DNA from: RGIG3102 sp964369975
GTDB taxonomy: Bacteria > Bacillota > Clostridia > Oscillospirales > Ruminococcaceae
Reading direction: 5' to 3'
Assembly: GCA_964369975.1 (NCBI GenBank)
Contig: CAYJFZ010000016.1
Span: 1-32,768, forward strand
Length of the DNA stretch: 32,768 nucleotides
Shown here: positions 8,419 through 17,238 of the stretch, in pieces
Layout of the letters: every line of letters begins with the position of its first letter
How positions within the stretch are numbered: position 1 is the stretch's first letter
The notes under the pieces: generated by a model
What the model was told of the DNA's origin: nothing
The model's input: only the letters and a program-made list of their open reading frames with translations
Database searches by the model: none
Made by a program: the position numbers and the translations under genes

Positions 8419-8670
8419 TTATAAGTATCCTGACAAAAAGCTTATACCAACGCCTGCTACTATGCCTACTACAATTATAGGCATTATTAATTTCGCATTA
8501 CTTTTTTTTGCTTGCATATAAACAAAAACGAATAAAAGATATATCATTATCATAAGTATCCAAGATATTATCCAAGATGATACTCTTGCTATGATAACGG
8601 ATATAGGCGAAAAGAACAAAACACAAATTAAAGCCATAATACCGCTATAAAAAACTGATTTATTCTTCAT
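8419..8670 (-). CDS. Small membrane protein, function unknown
   Basis: This 83-residue protein has three predicted membrane segments (about residues 7-25, 31-53 and 61-81) joined by short basic loops (QAKKSNAK). No family is recognised. The ATG is preceded by AAGGGGCT. It starts 13 bases after the zinc-ribbon gene and shares its terminator, so the two probably form an operon. Confidence 0.6.
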   Translation of the reverse strand: MKNKSVFYSGIMALICVLFFSPISVIIARVSSWIISWILMIMIYLLFVFVYMQAKKSNAKLIMPIIVVGIVAGVGISFLSGYL

Positions 8671-8683
8671 TTTTAGCCCCTTT

Positions 8684-9808
8684 TTATTGCATATTGTCGT
8701 GTATTTGCATATTTAAGTCGTAGTATTTTTTCTCTTCGCTATGCCTGTTTAGCATTAAGTCATATTCACTTGGAATTAATTGAGCAGTAAATGATGTTGC
8801 ATCTTCACTGTATCCATCTGCAATAGCCACTCTAAACCCTGTTAAAATTTCAACATTTTTTATCATATAGCCGTCTTGCATTTCATTTGTTATATAAAAA
8901 GATGTTTCAAATTCACTTGAGTATGATGAATGAGATGCCACCTCAAAGTCTACCCAAAAATAACTATCTTCACTACCGCCTGAGTTTACTATTACATCGT
9001 ATGTACCAGCTGGAAAATCTATTCCCGCTATATAACTTTGCCCACCATTTATATTAACTGTTTTAGTTAAGTGATTCAGTGTTTGAATTTGAGTCATTGG
9101 CTGTGCATTATCTGATACAAATTTTAAAGAATGCTCAGTATCAAAACTTATTACATCGCCCTCGTTAAATACTATACTTCTAATTTCATCATCAAAAGCA
9201 TCTAAATAATGATACTCATAAACATATTCTTCTTCATTCATCTGTCTTATGCTTACATAGTATGAGTCATCATCATTTAATAATTCTGGAGTTATGTCAT
9301 ATTCTCCCGCTGGAATATGTATGCCTACTATGTAGTTACCAGTAGTTAATACTACTTCATAATCTTCGCCTTGAGTTAAAGGATTTTCTCCAGTTTCTAC
9401 TTCTTCATCCGCAAACAAGTCACCAAAGACGCCTTCTTCTTGAATAACTTCATCGTCGTTTACAATTTCTTCGTCTTCATCACCAGTATACCAAGCGCCG
9501 AAATCATTGCCTCCGTTATATTCTTCATTACCACCTGTTAAATTACTAAATACATCTGAGCCAATATTCACAATGACTGTTAAAATAATAAATATAATTA
9601 TAGAAGTAAATGATTTTTTACCCCTTGTGGTTTGTTTTTTTGTATTTTCGCCAAACCTATTTTGATTTTGAGTAGGTTGTGTGCTTTGTGTTTGTTGATA
9701 ATATGTGTTATCCGTTTGTATTTGAGTTTTGTTGGTTTCATAATTCATTCCACAGCTTTGACATCTCCCATTTTTAATGTCGCCACCGCATACTGTGCAT
9801 CTATTCAT
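8684..9808 (-). CDS. Zinc-ribbon membrane protein with duplicated extracellular domain
   Basis: This 374-residue protein begins with a zinc ribbon (Cys4, Cys7, Cys16, Cys19). A Gln/Thr-rich linker and one membrane helix (about 66-83) follow, then an acidic linker and two copies of a domain with the motif YIxGIxxPAGxYD (about 157-171 and 256-271, 100 residues apart). The zinc ribbon would face the cytoplasm and the repeats the outside. Similar PAG-Y-D strands occur in uncharacterised Firmicutes surface proteins. The function is unknown. The ATG follows AAGGAGAAAAT. Confidence 0.7.
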   Translation of the reverse strand: MNRCTVCGGDIKNGRCQSCGMNYETNKTQIQTDNTYYQQTQSTQPTQNQNRFGENTKKQTTRGKKSFTSIIIFIILTVIVNIGSDVFSNLTGGNEEYNGGNDFGAWYTGDEDEEIVNDDEVIQEEGVFGDLFADEEVETGENPLTQGEDYEVVLTTGNYIVGIHIPAGEYDITPELLNDDDSYYVSIRQMNEEEYVYEYHYLDAFDDEIRSIVFNEGDVISFDTEHSLKFVSDNAQPMTQIQTLNHLTKTVNINGGQSYIAGIDFPAGTYDVIVNSGGSEDSYFWVDFEVASHSSYSSEFETSFYITNEMQDGYMIKNVEILTGFRVAIADGYSEDATSFTAQLIPSEYDLMLNRHSEEKKYYDLNMQIHDNMQ

Positions 9809-9874
9809 ATTTTCTCCTTAAATGTTTTTAACATTTTATCATAATTTTTAATTAAAAACAATATCCAAATCATT

Positions 9875-11755
9875 CTAATTTACAAAATATATTTTAATTT
9901 CCTCGTTTTCAAAAACTGGTGTTTTACTAAAATTTATTTGCGAAATTCTATTGTTTACAACTAAGTAATCAATCCCCTCTTTTTTTGCCAAAACAAAGGC
10001 TTCTTCCTCACTTAATTTATAAAAAATTTCATCGCTTACATCTTCAAGCCTTCTTACAACTTCATCATACATGCCGCTGTAATCCATGGTGTATCTGTAA
10101 CTTTCTATATAAGCTCTGCGCTGACTTACTGCTGTGTAATAATGAAAAATACCATCGCCAGAAGCTAAAAACTTATTATTTCTATTAGTTATAAATATTG
10201 CATCTTGACTTGTATTTTCACGAAGCCAAATCATCGCTTCTTCATCATAAGCTGTTATATAGCTTTCATCATAAGGATCATCTACTATATCAAAAATATT
10301 CATCGCCGCCCTTATACCGTTTGATGAGTAAATAGCTAATACATCCACTGTATTAATAAAAAAGCACACAACAACTAAAGAAAAGACAGCTATTAAGCCC
10401 TTATTCCATTTTATACAGCCTATCGCCTTTGGAATTATCATAACCATAAAGCAAATAGCTATTAATAAAAAGTAAATTTGCGAAAATGAGTAGTGCTTAT
10501 ATAGGGTATACGCTACACTTCCCCCTACACCGCCTGCATAGCAAGTGAGTTGTAAAAAAGACAAACTTTTAAGTTTTGGTAAAAAGTAAAAGGCGTTAAC
10601 AAAAAATATAAGGCTAATTACAGGCGAGTTTATAAAAACATCTAAAAATGAATTTATTTCGCCAAAGCCTATAAAAACTAAATTATTAATAGCTTTTGAA
10701 AACACTAAAAAGTTGCAAATTAAAAAAGCTACTGCGCCAATAAGCGAATAAATAATTTTGTTAAAATTATCTTTATTTAGTATTTTATAAACAATACTTG
10801 CAGATAAAACACTTAAAACGGCTAATGTACCGATAGTACTTTTAAACATTATCATAACTATACTGCTAATAAATACTAAAAGAATATTTTTTACATCTAT
10901 TCTCTTACTTACAGCATAGTTAAATATAACTAAAAAACTAATGAGCGCAAGACTTGCACTACCTTGACCATTCATATTAACTATATAATTAAACATTAAC
11001 TCTGACTTAGCACTCGCTACAAACATTAAGGTAAACGGTGCAAAACTTGCCAAAAAGCTATTTTCACTTACTATATAAGTGATATAATATAAAGCAAAAA
11101 TAAACATCGCCATTATCGTAGGATAATAATAAAAACATAAAGCTTCATAAGCTGTAACATCTGCTGAAACAGCCAAAACCCCCGCTAAGGCATCATTTAG
11201 AAAATGATAGTTTAAACTTGTGTTTGCAAGTCGCATATCTTCAAGTGGAAAACCATTGAATACACTCGCTGCATTGCCCACACTCCAAAGCATATCTTGA
11301 TGATATAAAAATGTACCTGTTTTGCTTGCTGTAGCAAAGCTTAAAACTCCCATAAAAACATAAAACACTAAGAACAAGCAAAATGTCAATATTAAAATAT
11401 TAGCTTCTATTTTTTTATTTTTTAAAGTAAACAGCTTTTTAAAGTCAATATTGCGAAGTCCTGCTAAGCCAAATATTAAAGCAAAATAAGCACTACCAAA
11501 GGCTAAAAAAGATAAAAATATTGCCACTATCCCCAAAGGAAAGCCTGCAATAATATAAAAACCTAAGTCTTTATTTTTTATTAATTTCATAGCGATAGTT
11601 GTGCCTAATGATATAGTAAGAATAATACTAAAAATATATTTTATAGCATAAAAAACACTGCCTCCTGAAATATATACTGCTGTAAAATAAAACAGCAGTA
11701 CAAAAACTAAAGCACTTATGGTTATACTATCTAATATTTTTTTATGTTTTATCAT
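9875..11755 (-). CDS. Large polytopic membrane protein, possibly GT-C glycosyltransferase-like
   Basis: This 626-residue protein has about 12-14 hydrophobic segments up to residue ~480, then a soluble C-terminal domain of about 140 residues (MIWLRENTSQDAIFITN ... IDYLVVNN). That layout, and the 'WLRENT' plus 'DYLVVNN' pattern, resemble GT-C-type membrane glycosyltransferases that use lipid-linked sugars. No catalytic motif was identified with certainty. The start codon lies 1 base after the fumarase beta stop without its own ribosome site, so translation is probably coupled. The association with fumarase is metabolically unexpected. Confidence 0.55.
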   Translation of the reverse strand: MIKHKKILDSITISALVFVLLFYFTAVYISGGSVFYAIKYIFSIILTISLGTTIAMKLIKNKDLGFYIIAGFPLGIVAIFLSFLAFGSAYFALIFGLAGLRNIDFKKLFTLKNKKIEANILILTFCLFLVFYVFMGVLSFATASKTGTFLYHQDMLWSVGNAASVFNGFPLEDMRLANTSLNYHFLNDALAGVLAVSADVTAYEALCFYYYPTIMAMFIFALYYITYIVSENSFLASFAPFTLMFVASAKSELMFNYIVNMNGQGSASLALISFLVIFNYAVSKRIDVKNILLVFISSIVMIMFKSTIGTLAVLSVLSASIVYKILNKDNFNKIIYSLIGAVAFLICNFLVFSKAINNLVFIGFGEINSFLDVFINSPVISLIFFVNAFYFLPKLKSLSFLQLTCYAGGVGGSVAYTLYKHYSFSQIYFLLIAICFMVMIIPKAIGCIKWNKGLIAVFSLVVVCFFINTVDVLAIYSSNGIRAAMNIFDIVDDPYDESYITAYDEEAMIWLRENTSQDAIFITNRNNKFLASGDGIFHYYTAVSQRRAYIESYRYTMDYSGMYDEVVRRLEDVSDEIFYKLSEEEAFVLAKKEGIDYLVVNNRISQINFSKTPVFENEEIKIYFVN

Positions 11756-11756
11756 T

Positions 11757-12317
11757 CTATTTTTTCATTTCTAAGTAGTTCTTTACGCCTGTCTCGTATA
11801 AATTTTCTCCATAGCAATCAATGACTACTGTTAAAGGCATATCTACAACTTCAAGGCGCATTAAAGCCTCAGCCCCTAAATCTTCAAAAGCTAAGACCTG
11901 TCTTTTAACAACACTTTTAGCAAGCAAGGCTGCTGCCCCACCGATAGCGCCAAAATAAACTGCTGTTTCATCCATCATCGCTTTTATGACTTCTTCGTTT
12001 CTTTTGCCTTTTCCAATCATTCCACGAAGTCCTGCTTTTTTTATAAGGGTTGGAGAGTATGGGTCCATTCTATAACTCGTAGTCGGCCCACATGAGCCTA
12101 TCGCTCTGCCCTCGGGTGCCGGAGACGGGCCTGTAAAATAAATTATTGCATCTTGTAAGTCAACAGGTAACTCCTTTCCTTTTTCAATTAGTTCTACTAA
12201 TCTTTTATGCCCTGCATCACGTGAAGTATACACTATGCCTGTAAGTAAGATTTCATCTCCACTTTTTAAATCTTTTACTTTTTCTTTTGTTAGTGGAGTA
12301 GTTAATTTTTTCATCAT
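11757..12317 (-). CDS. Fumarate hydratase (class I), beta subunit
   Basis: This 186-residue protein corresponds to the C-terminal domain of the Fe-S dependent class I fumarases, which interconvert fumarate and malate. The substrate-site stretch GSCGPTTSYRMDPYSP is at residues 74-89, and KRNEEVIKAMMDETAVYF and GGAAALLAKSV follow as in the family. GGAG lies 9 bases before the first ATG; a second ATG follows at once. It is 2 bases downstream of the alpha subunit, with which it forms the active enzyme. A tartrate dehydratase beta subunit is the main alternative. Confidence 0.88.
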   Translation of the reverse strand: MMKKLTTPLTKEKVKDLKSGDEILLTGIVYTSRDAGHKRLVELIEKGKELPVDLQDAIIYFTGPSPAPEGRAIGSCGPTTSYRMDPYSPTLIKKAGLRGMIGKGKRNEEVIKAMMDETAVYFGAIGGAAALLAKSVVKRQVLAFEDLGAEALMRLEVVDMPLTVVIDCYGENLYETGVKNYLEMKK

Positions 12318-12319
12318 AA

Positions 12320-13159
12320 TTATATCTCCTTTGATACATGCCTTGTAACATGGCAGTTAATATTAACAGCACAAGGAAGACCTGCTATATGAGTTGGCAT
12401 AGCTAAGATATTTACTCCTAAGGCTGTCGTTTTGCCACCAAAGCCTTGAGGGCCTATACCAATTTTATTTATTTCTTCTAAAAGTTCAATTTCAATATCT
12501 TTATAAAATTCATCTTCATTATTTTCATTTACATCTTTTAATAAAGCTTTTTTTGCCATTAAAGCCGCCTTATCAAAGGTGCCACCTATTCCTACGCCTA
12601 CTACTATCGGAGGACACGGATTTGGCCCTGCATTTCTTACAGTTTGCAAGACAAAATCTTTAACACCCTTTACTCCGTCAGCCGGAGTTAGCATTTTAAT
12701 AGCGCTCATATTTTCACTACCAAAACCTTTAGGCGCTACTGTTATTTTTAATCTATCACCTTGTACTATATCATAATATATCATTGCAGGGGTATTATCA
12801 TTAGTATTAACCCTTCTTAAAGGATCTTTCACGCAAGATTTTCTTAAATATCCGTCTTGATAGCCTTGTCTTACACCTTCGTTAATAGCTTGTTCTAAAT
12901 TACCGTTTACAAACACTTCTTGACCTATTTCTATAAACACACAAGCAAGGCCTGTATCTTGGCAAATAGGCAGTTTTTCTTCTTTTGCTATATTATAATT
13001 TTCTATTAATAAATCAAGGGTGTTTTTCGCCATAGGATAGTCTTCTTTTTCCTTTGCCTTATCAATGGCTATGCAAATATCTTTTGGCAAATTAATGTTT
13101 GCATCTATACATAAATCCCTTACGATTTGAGTTATTTCGCTACTTAAAATTTCTCTCAT
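12320..13159 (-). CDS. Fumarate hydratase (class I), alpha subunit
   Basis: This 279-residue protein carries the 4Fe-4S cluster domain of two-subunit class I fumarases. Candidate cluster ligands are Cys66 (PICQDTG), Cys182 (NPCPPIVVGVGIGG) and Cys263 or Cys269 (LPCAVNINCH). It forms an oxygen-sensitive hydro-lyase with the beta subunit and fits an anaerobe. CAGGAGG lies just before the ATG. It has its own consensus promoter, back to back with the ABC-F leader promoter. L(+)-tartrate dehydratase is similar and cannot be excluded from sequence alone. Confidence 0.88.
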   Translation of the reverse strand: MREILSSEITQIVRDLCIDANINLPKDICIAIDKAKEKEDYPMAKNTLDLLIENYNIAKEEKLPICQDTGLACVFIEIGQEVFVNGNLEQAINEGVRQGYQDGYLRKSCVKDPLRRVNTNDNTPAMIYYDIVQGDRLKITVAPKGFGSENMSAIKMLTPADGVKGVKDFVLQTVRNAGPNPCPPIVVGVGIGGTFDKAALMAKKALLKDVNENNEDEFYKDIEIELLEEINKIGIGPQGFGGKTTALGVNILAMPTHIAGLPCAVNINCHVTRHVSKEI

Positions 13160-13194
13160 AATGCCTCCTGAATTTTATTAAATACACTGTTTTT

Positions 13195-13223
13195 ATTATA
13201 TGTTATATAACTTTTATAGTCAA
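13195..13223 (-). promoter_or_regulatory. Fumarase operon promoter
   Basis: Minus-strand TTGACT (13218-13223) and TATAAT (13195-13200) are separated by 17 bases, about 36 bases before the start codon. Confidence 0.85.
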
Positions 13224-13245
13224 TAACTAATACCATAATTTTATT

Positions 13246-13274
13246 TTGACAGATTTTTAAAAAATTGATATACT
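13246..13274 (+). promoter_or_regulatory. Promoter of the ABC-F leader
   Basis: A consensus TTGACA (13246-13251) and TATACT (13269-13274) are separated by 17 bases. Transcription should begin near 13281, 20 bases before the short leader ORF. Confidence 0.88.
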
Positions 13275-13300
13275 TAGTATATAAATAAATAGGAGATACT

Positions 13301-13324
13301 ATGATGATTAATTTTTCTTGCTAA
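13301..13324 (+). CDS. Leader peptide MMINFSC of the ABC-F attenuator
   Basis: This seven-codon ORF is preceded by AGGAGA (13291-13296). The second ATG at 13304 is better spaced (7 bases) than the first (4 bases), so the peptide may be MINFSC. Its last codons form the left arm of the attenuator stem. It is probably translated as a drug sensor, not for its product. Confidence 0.7.
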   Translation: MMINFSC

Positions 13325-13401
13325 TTTTATAACAAAAGCTATCCCAGTTTTTTTGTATGCAAGAAAAATCTTTTTTAATTCTTCACTTTAAAAGTGCTTT
13401 T

Positions 13402-13433
13402 GACTATAAGATTTTTCTTATAGTCTATTTTTT
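13402..13433 (+). terminator. Regulated terminator in the ABC-F leader
   Basis: A 9-base perfect stem with a 6-base loop is followed by TATTTTTT. It ends directly at the AGGAGG ribosome site of the ABC-F gene. Confidence 0.82.
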
Positions 13434-13443
13434 AGGAGGTAAG

Positions 13444-14910
13444 ATGTCTTTAATTAGTGTAAATAATTTAAGTTTTAATTATGACGGCAGTTATGATTAT
13501 ATTTTTAAAAATGTATCTTTTAGCATTGATACCGATTGGAGTTTAGGCTTTACTGGGCGAAACGGTAGAGGAAAGACTACTTTTCTAAATTTACTTTTAG
13601 GAAAATATGAGTATACAGGCAGTATCAAAAGTTCTTCTACTTTTGAGTATTTTCCATACGAAGTGGAGAATAAAGAGCAAAACACCATAGATATAGTAGA
13701 AGAAATTTATCCAAATTATGAGTACTGGGCTATAAAAAAGGAATTGAGTATTTTAAAAGTGAGTGAAGATGTTTTATATCGCAGTTTTTCTTCTTTATCA
13801 AATGGCGAACAAACAAAGGTCTTACTTGCTGCTTTATTTTTAAAAGAAAATAGCTTTTTATTAATAGATGAGCCTACTAACCACCTTGATAACGAGGGGC
13901 GAAAACTTTTAAGTGATTATCTTAATACTAAAAAAGGCTTTATTTTAGTAAGCCATGACAGAACTTTTTTAGATAAAACAGTAGACCATATACTATCAAT
14001 TAATAAAGCTAATATCGAAGTTACAAAAGGAAATTTCTCCACTTGGTATGAAAATAAACAACTACAAGATAACTTTGAAATTTTAGAAAACGAAAAACTG
14101 AAAAAAGAAGTAAAACGACTTGAAAAAACAGCTAAAGAAAAAGCTGACTGGTCTGATAAAATAGAAGCTACTAAAATAGGAAGTGGTGCTTTTGATAGAG
14201 GCTACATAGGCCATAAAGCCGCTAAAATGATGAAGCGCTCAAAGGCTATCGAAAAAAGACACATAACTGCCTTAGATGAAAAATCAAAACTATTAAAAAA
14301 TATAGAAACTACCGCTCCATTAAAAATTTCACCTTTAATTCATCACTCAAAACTCTTAGTATCTTTAGATAATGTTATTATAAACTACGATGAAAAATTA
14401 GTTTGCGAAAATGTAAGTTTTAAAATAAATCAAGGGGATAGAATAGCCTTAATCGGCAAAAACGGTTCTGGCAAATCAAGTATTATAAAATTAATTTGCC
14501 AAGAAAATTTATCTTACATAGGCGAATTTGAAAAGGCGAGCCAATTAATAATATCACAAGTTTTTCAAGATACTAAAGATTTAAGTGGCGATTTAACAAC
14601 TTTTGCAAAAGAAAATAATATAGATGAGTCTCTTTTTAAGGCAATATTAAGAAAGCTTGATTTTTCAAGAGAGCAGTTTGAAAAAGATTTAAAAGATTTT
14701 AGCGGCGGACAAAAGAAAAAAGTATTAATTGCAAAAAGCCTTTGCGATAAAGCTCATTTATATATCTGGGATGAGCCTTTAAATTTTATAGATGTTATTT
14801 CTCGTATGCAAATAGAAAATTTAATTTTAGAATTTTGCCCTACTTTATTATTTGTAGAGCATGATGAAGCCTTTGTTAGTAATATAGCTACAAAAAAAGT
14901 TTTTTTATGA
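13444..14910 (+). CDS. Lsa-type ABC-F ribosomal protection ATPase
   Basis: This 488-residue protein has two ABC ATPase domains and no membrane segments. Domain 1: Walker A GRNGRGKTT (38-46), signature SNGEQ (119-123), Walker B LLIDEPTNHLD (139-149). A charged linker follows (about 205-290) with the KAAKMMKRSKAIEKR stretch. Domain 2: Walker A GKNGSGKSS (338-346), signature SGGQ (420-423), Walker B IWDEPLNFID (441-450). The sequence most resembles the Lsa/CplR group, which displaces lincosamides, streptogramin A and pleuromutilins from the ribosome; resistance is inferred. The frame opens upstream at 13357, but AGGAGG at 13434 fixes the start at 13444. Confidence 0.9.
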   Translation: MSLISVNNLSFNYDGSYDYIFKNVSFSIDTDWSLGFTGRNGRGKTTFLNLLLGKYEYTGSIKSSSTFEYFPYEVENKEQNTIDIVEEIYPNYEYWAIKKELSILKVSEDVLYRSFSSLSNGEQTKVLLAALFLKENSFLLIDEPTNHLDNEGRKLLSDYLNTKKGFILVSHDRTFLDKTVDHILSINKANIEVTKGNFSTWYENKQLQDNFEILENEKLKKEVKRLEKTAKEKADWSDKIEATKIGSGAFDRGYIGHKAAKMMKRSKAIEKRHITALDEKSKLLKNIETTAPLKISPLIHHSKLLVSLDNVIINYDEKLVCENVSFKINQGDRIALIGKNGSGKSSIIKLICQENLSYIGEFEKASQLIISQVFQDTKDLSGDLTTFAKENNIDESLFKAILRKLDFSREQFEKDLKDFSGGQKKKVLIAKSLCDKAHLYIWDEPLNFIDVISRMQIENLILEFCPTLLFVEHDEAFVSNIATKKVFL

Positions 14911-15230
14911 TTTGTTATTTTACAATTAAAAATAAATCTTCAATTTTTTAATAATTGTTTTATATTAGTTAATATAATTATAATATTATATCTGTGTATA
15001 CCTTGAATTTATACATAGGTTTTTGGTATAATGATTATATATAATCATTAGTTTCGTGTTAGTTTTGAATAACTTTTAGCTTTATACAGCAAGCTGCTAA
15101 TACACAAAATAAATTTCTGCACTTAAAGTAATATTATAAAGAATAAATAAAATAACTAATCTTTTTTAATAAAAGACTAAATTAATTTTAATGTTACTAA
15201 TTTTGTAAATTGTGAGGTGAGTAAAATTAT
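14911..15230 (+). promoter_or_regulatory. Leader region of the GGDEF-family gene
   Basis: This 320-base AT-rich stretch holds no gene. TTGAAT (15003-15008) and TATAAT (15027-15032) with an 18-base spacer give a likely promoter. A perfect 20-base palindrome (half AATGATTATA) at 15030-15049 overlaps the -10 box and start site and could be an operator. The remaining leader of about 190 bases shows no c-di-GMP riboswitch motif that I can recognise. Confidence 0.6.
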
Positions 15231-17183
15231 ATGAAAAAATATATCATCACAAGGCTTGTGGGCTTAGTGCTTGTAATAGCAGTGCTACTATGGTCTATTG
15301 GCTCATATGGCATGCTTCACTCAACTTATCTTGGATTTTATGAAGAAGCCTCTATGCAAGTTTTACAAATCGAAGAAATTTTACTTGAAAATGATGAGTA
15401 TGCCGAGCAGTTGCAAGAAGAGCTTAAAGCTGACTTTTTAATTCGTGCAAAAGCAGCCGCTTATATGATACAGTACAATCAAGATGTCATTTATGATATT
15501 GAGCAATTAGAATACATAATCTCCCTTTTGCAAATAGATGAAATTCACCTTTTCACACCTGAAGGAGAAATTTACAGCGGAAATGTTCCTGAATACTATG
15601 GTTTTACTGTAAACTCAGGCGAGCAGATGAGTTTTTTCACACCACTGTTGACAGACTACGATTTGGAGCTTGCCCAAGATGTCACTCCTAATACTGCTGA
15701 GGGTAAAGATATGCAATATGTGGCAGTGTGGAGTGAAGATAGACAGCATATAGTACAAATTGGTATCGAGCCTTTACGCCTTTTAGCTGCAATGGAAGCA
15801 ACTGAACTTCCTTATATTTTTCATCGCCTTACTCATACAGAGGATACTGCGTTTTTCGCTATGGACTCTATGAGTGGCGAAATAATAATTAGCACAAATC
15901 CTGAGGTAAACTCTTTAAGTTATGAAGACCTTGGTCTTGATAGTCTTGATGAGGAAACCATAGGCAATACTCATAATATCACTTTCGCTGGCAAAGCAGG
16001 CCATGCGCTAATTTTAAATCATTCTAACGGTATTTACATAGGCTATTTTGAAACTCATTCTTCTATTTATAATCAAACCTTAGTAAATATTTTCTTTCTT
16101 ATCGCCATTTCTTTAGTTGTCGCTGGGGTAATTATAGCTTTAATATATGTAATGCTTGATAAGGTAATCCTTAGAAGACTCTTAGAAGTAGAAGAAGGTA
16201 TGGAGTTAATTGCAAGAGGTAATTTAGAATATAAGATGAATGTTACAGGCTTGCCTGAATTTGAAATACTCAGTGATAATGTAAACTCAATGGTTAAAAA
16301 AGTTGTAGAGTCTTCTATGAAATTTTCTACTATTTTTGAGCACATCAACATGCCAATGGCTATGTATGAATGTTCTAAAGACACCCTTGTTACTACAGGA
16401 AAATTAAGCGAAATCTTGCAAATGACTGAGGAGACCTTACAAAAAGAACTTAACTCTCCAAAAGCATTTTTAGCTCTTATAAACGAAATAATGTCGCAGC
16501 CACACTCCTCTGAAAGCGATGTATATATTTATGATACTAAAAAATCTGTACACTTTTTAAAAATTATGCGCTATCAAGACAACGAGAGCGACTGGGGCCT
16601 GATTATAGACTCAACTGATGATATAAACGAAAAAAGTATGATAAAAAAAGAAAGAGATTTAGATTTCTTAACTGGCCTTTATGGAAAACGAGCTTTCTTT
16701 GAGCAATTAGATGCCTTAACGCTAACTCCTCAAAAGGCAAAAAATGCTGCCGTTGTTATGTTTGACTTAGATAATTTAAAGTATGTCAACGATACTTGGG
16801 GACACGATACTGGAGATAAATTTATTAGAGCAGTAGCAGATATACTCCATCAATTAAAATACGAGCCAAAAATATGTTCTCGATTAAGTGGTGATGAGCT
16901 TGCAATGGTTATTTATGAGGCTAAAGACTATCTTGAAATAGAACAGCAAATAGAATTATTGAAAAAGGCTTTTTCTACAGCTTATATTGTTACTCCTACT
17001 AAAGAAAAGCATAAAGTCAGCGCTTCTATCGGCTATGCTTTATTCCCAGAACAAAGCGATTCTTTTAAAGCCTGTCTTACTTATGCTGATAAGGCTATGT
17101 ACGCTGCAAAAAGCAAACAAAAAGGTAGTGTTGAAAAATACTCCCCTAATAATAACTATGAAAAAGATACCTTAAATGTATAA
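15231..17183 (+). CDS. Membrane sensor with HAMP and GGDEF-family domain (SGDEL variant)
   Basis: This 650-residue protein has a membrane helix at about 5-28, then an extracytoplasmic sensor region of about 250 residues. A second helix (about 283-310), a HAMP-like linker (LLEVEEGMELIARGNLEYKM), a PAS-like segment and a C-terminal GGDEF-family domain from about 480 follow. The domain keeps DFLTGLYGKRAFF, FDLDNLKYVND and WGHDTGD, but the signature loop reads SGDEL (553-557) instead of GGDEF, and no RxxD inhibitory site precedes it. It may make cyclic di-GMP or be a degenerate receptor. GAGGTG lies 13 bases before the ATG. It is monocistronic, ending at a strong terminator. Confidence 0.85.
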   Translation: MKKYIITRLVGLVLVIAVLLWSIGSYGMLHSTYLGFYEEASMQVLQIEEILLENDEYAEQLQEELKADFLIRAKAAAYMIQYNQDVIYDIEQLEYIISLLQIDEIHLFTPEGEIYSGNVPEYYGFTVNSGEQMSFFTPLLTDYDLELAQDVTPNTAEGKDMQYVAVWSEDRQHIVQIGIEPLRLLAAMEATELPYIFHRLTHTEDTAFFAMDSMSGEIIISTNPEVNSLSYEDLGLDSLDEETIGNTHNITFAGKAGHALILNHSNGIYIGYFETHSSIYNQTLVNIFFLIAISLVVAGVIIALIYVMLDKVILRRLLEVEEGMELIARGNLEYKMNVTGLPEFEILSDNVNSMVKKVVESSMKFSTIFEHINMPMAMYECSKDTLVTTGKLSEILQMTEETLQKELNSPKAFLALINEIMSQPHSSESDVYIYDTKKSVHFLKIMRYQDNESDWGLIIDSTDDINEKSMIKKERDLDFLTGLYGKRAFFEQLDALTLTPQKAKNAAVVMFDLDNLKYVNDTWGHDTGDKFIRAVADILHQLKYEPKICSRLSGDELAMVIYEAKDYLEIEQQIELLKKAFSTAYIVTPTKEKHKVSASIGYALFPEQSDSFKACLTYADKAMYAAKSKQKGSVEKYSPNNNYEKDTLNV

Positions 17184-17202
17184 TAACCCTTTAATATTAT
17201 AT

Positions 17203-17229
17203 AAAAAACGAGCTATTCGCTCGTTTTTT
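17203..17229. terminator. Bidirectional terminator
   Basis: The stem CGAGC/GCTCG with loop TATTC is flanked by A6 and T6. It sits between the convergent GGDEF and DsrE-like genes. Confidence 0.92.
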
Positions 17230-17238
17230 ATTTCTTTA

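Larger units (their letters stand above)
13281..13439 (+). promoter_or_regulatory. Ribosome-mediated transcription attenuator of the ABC-F gene
   Basis: The leader holds a 7-codon ORF and three mutually exclusive arms. ATTTTTCTTGC (13311-13321, inside the ORF) can pair with GCAAGAAAAAT (13359-13369). That frees a terminator, GACTATAAG/CTTATAGTC (13402-13410 with 13417-13425) followed by TATTTTTT. Alternatively, AAGAAAAATCTT (13361-13372) is perfectly complementary to AAGATTTTTCTT (13408-13419) in the terminator and would act as antiterminator. A ribosome stalled on the ORF by an antibiotic would block the first pairing and switch the gene on. The pairings are read from the sequence; the induction model is inferred from known ABC-F attenuators. 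Confidence 0.8.

Noticed and set aside
15050..15230. c-di-GMP riboswitch before the GGDEF gene
   Set aside because: The leader is long, but none of the conserved riboswitch core segments is present.
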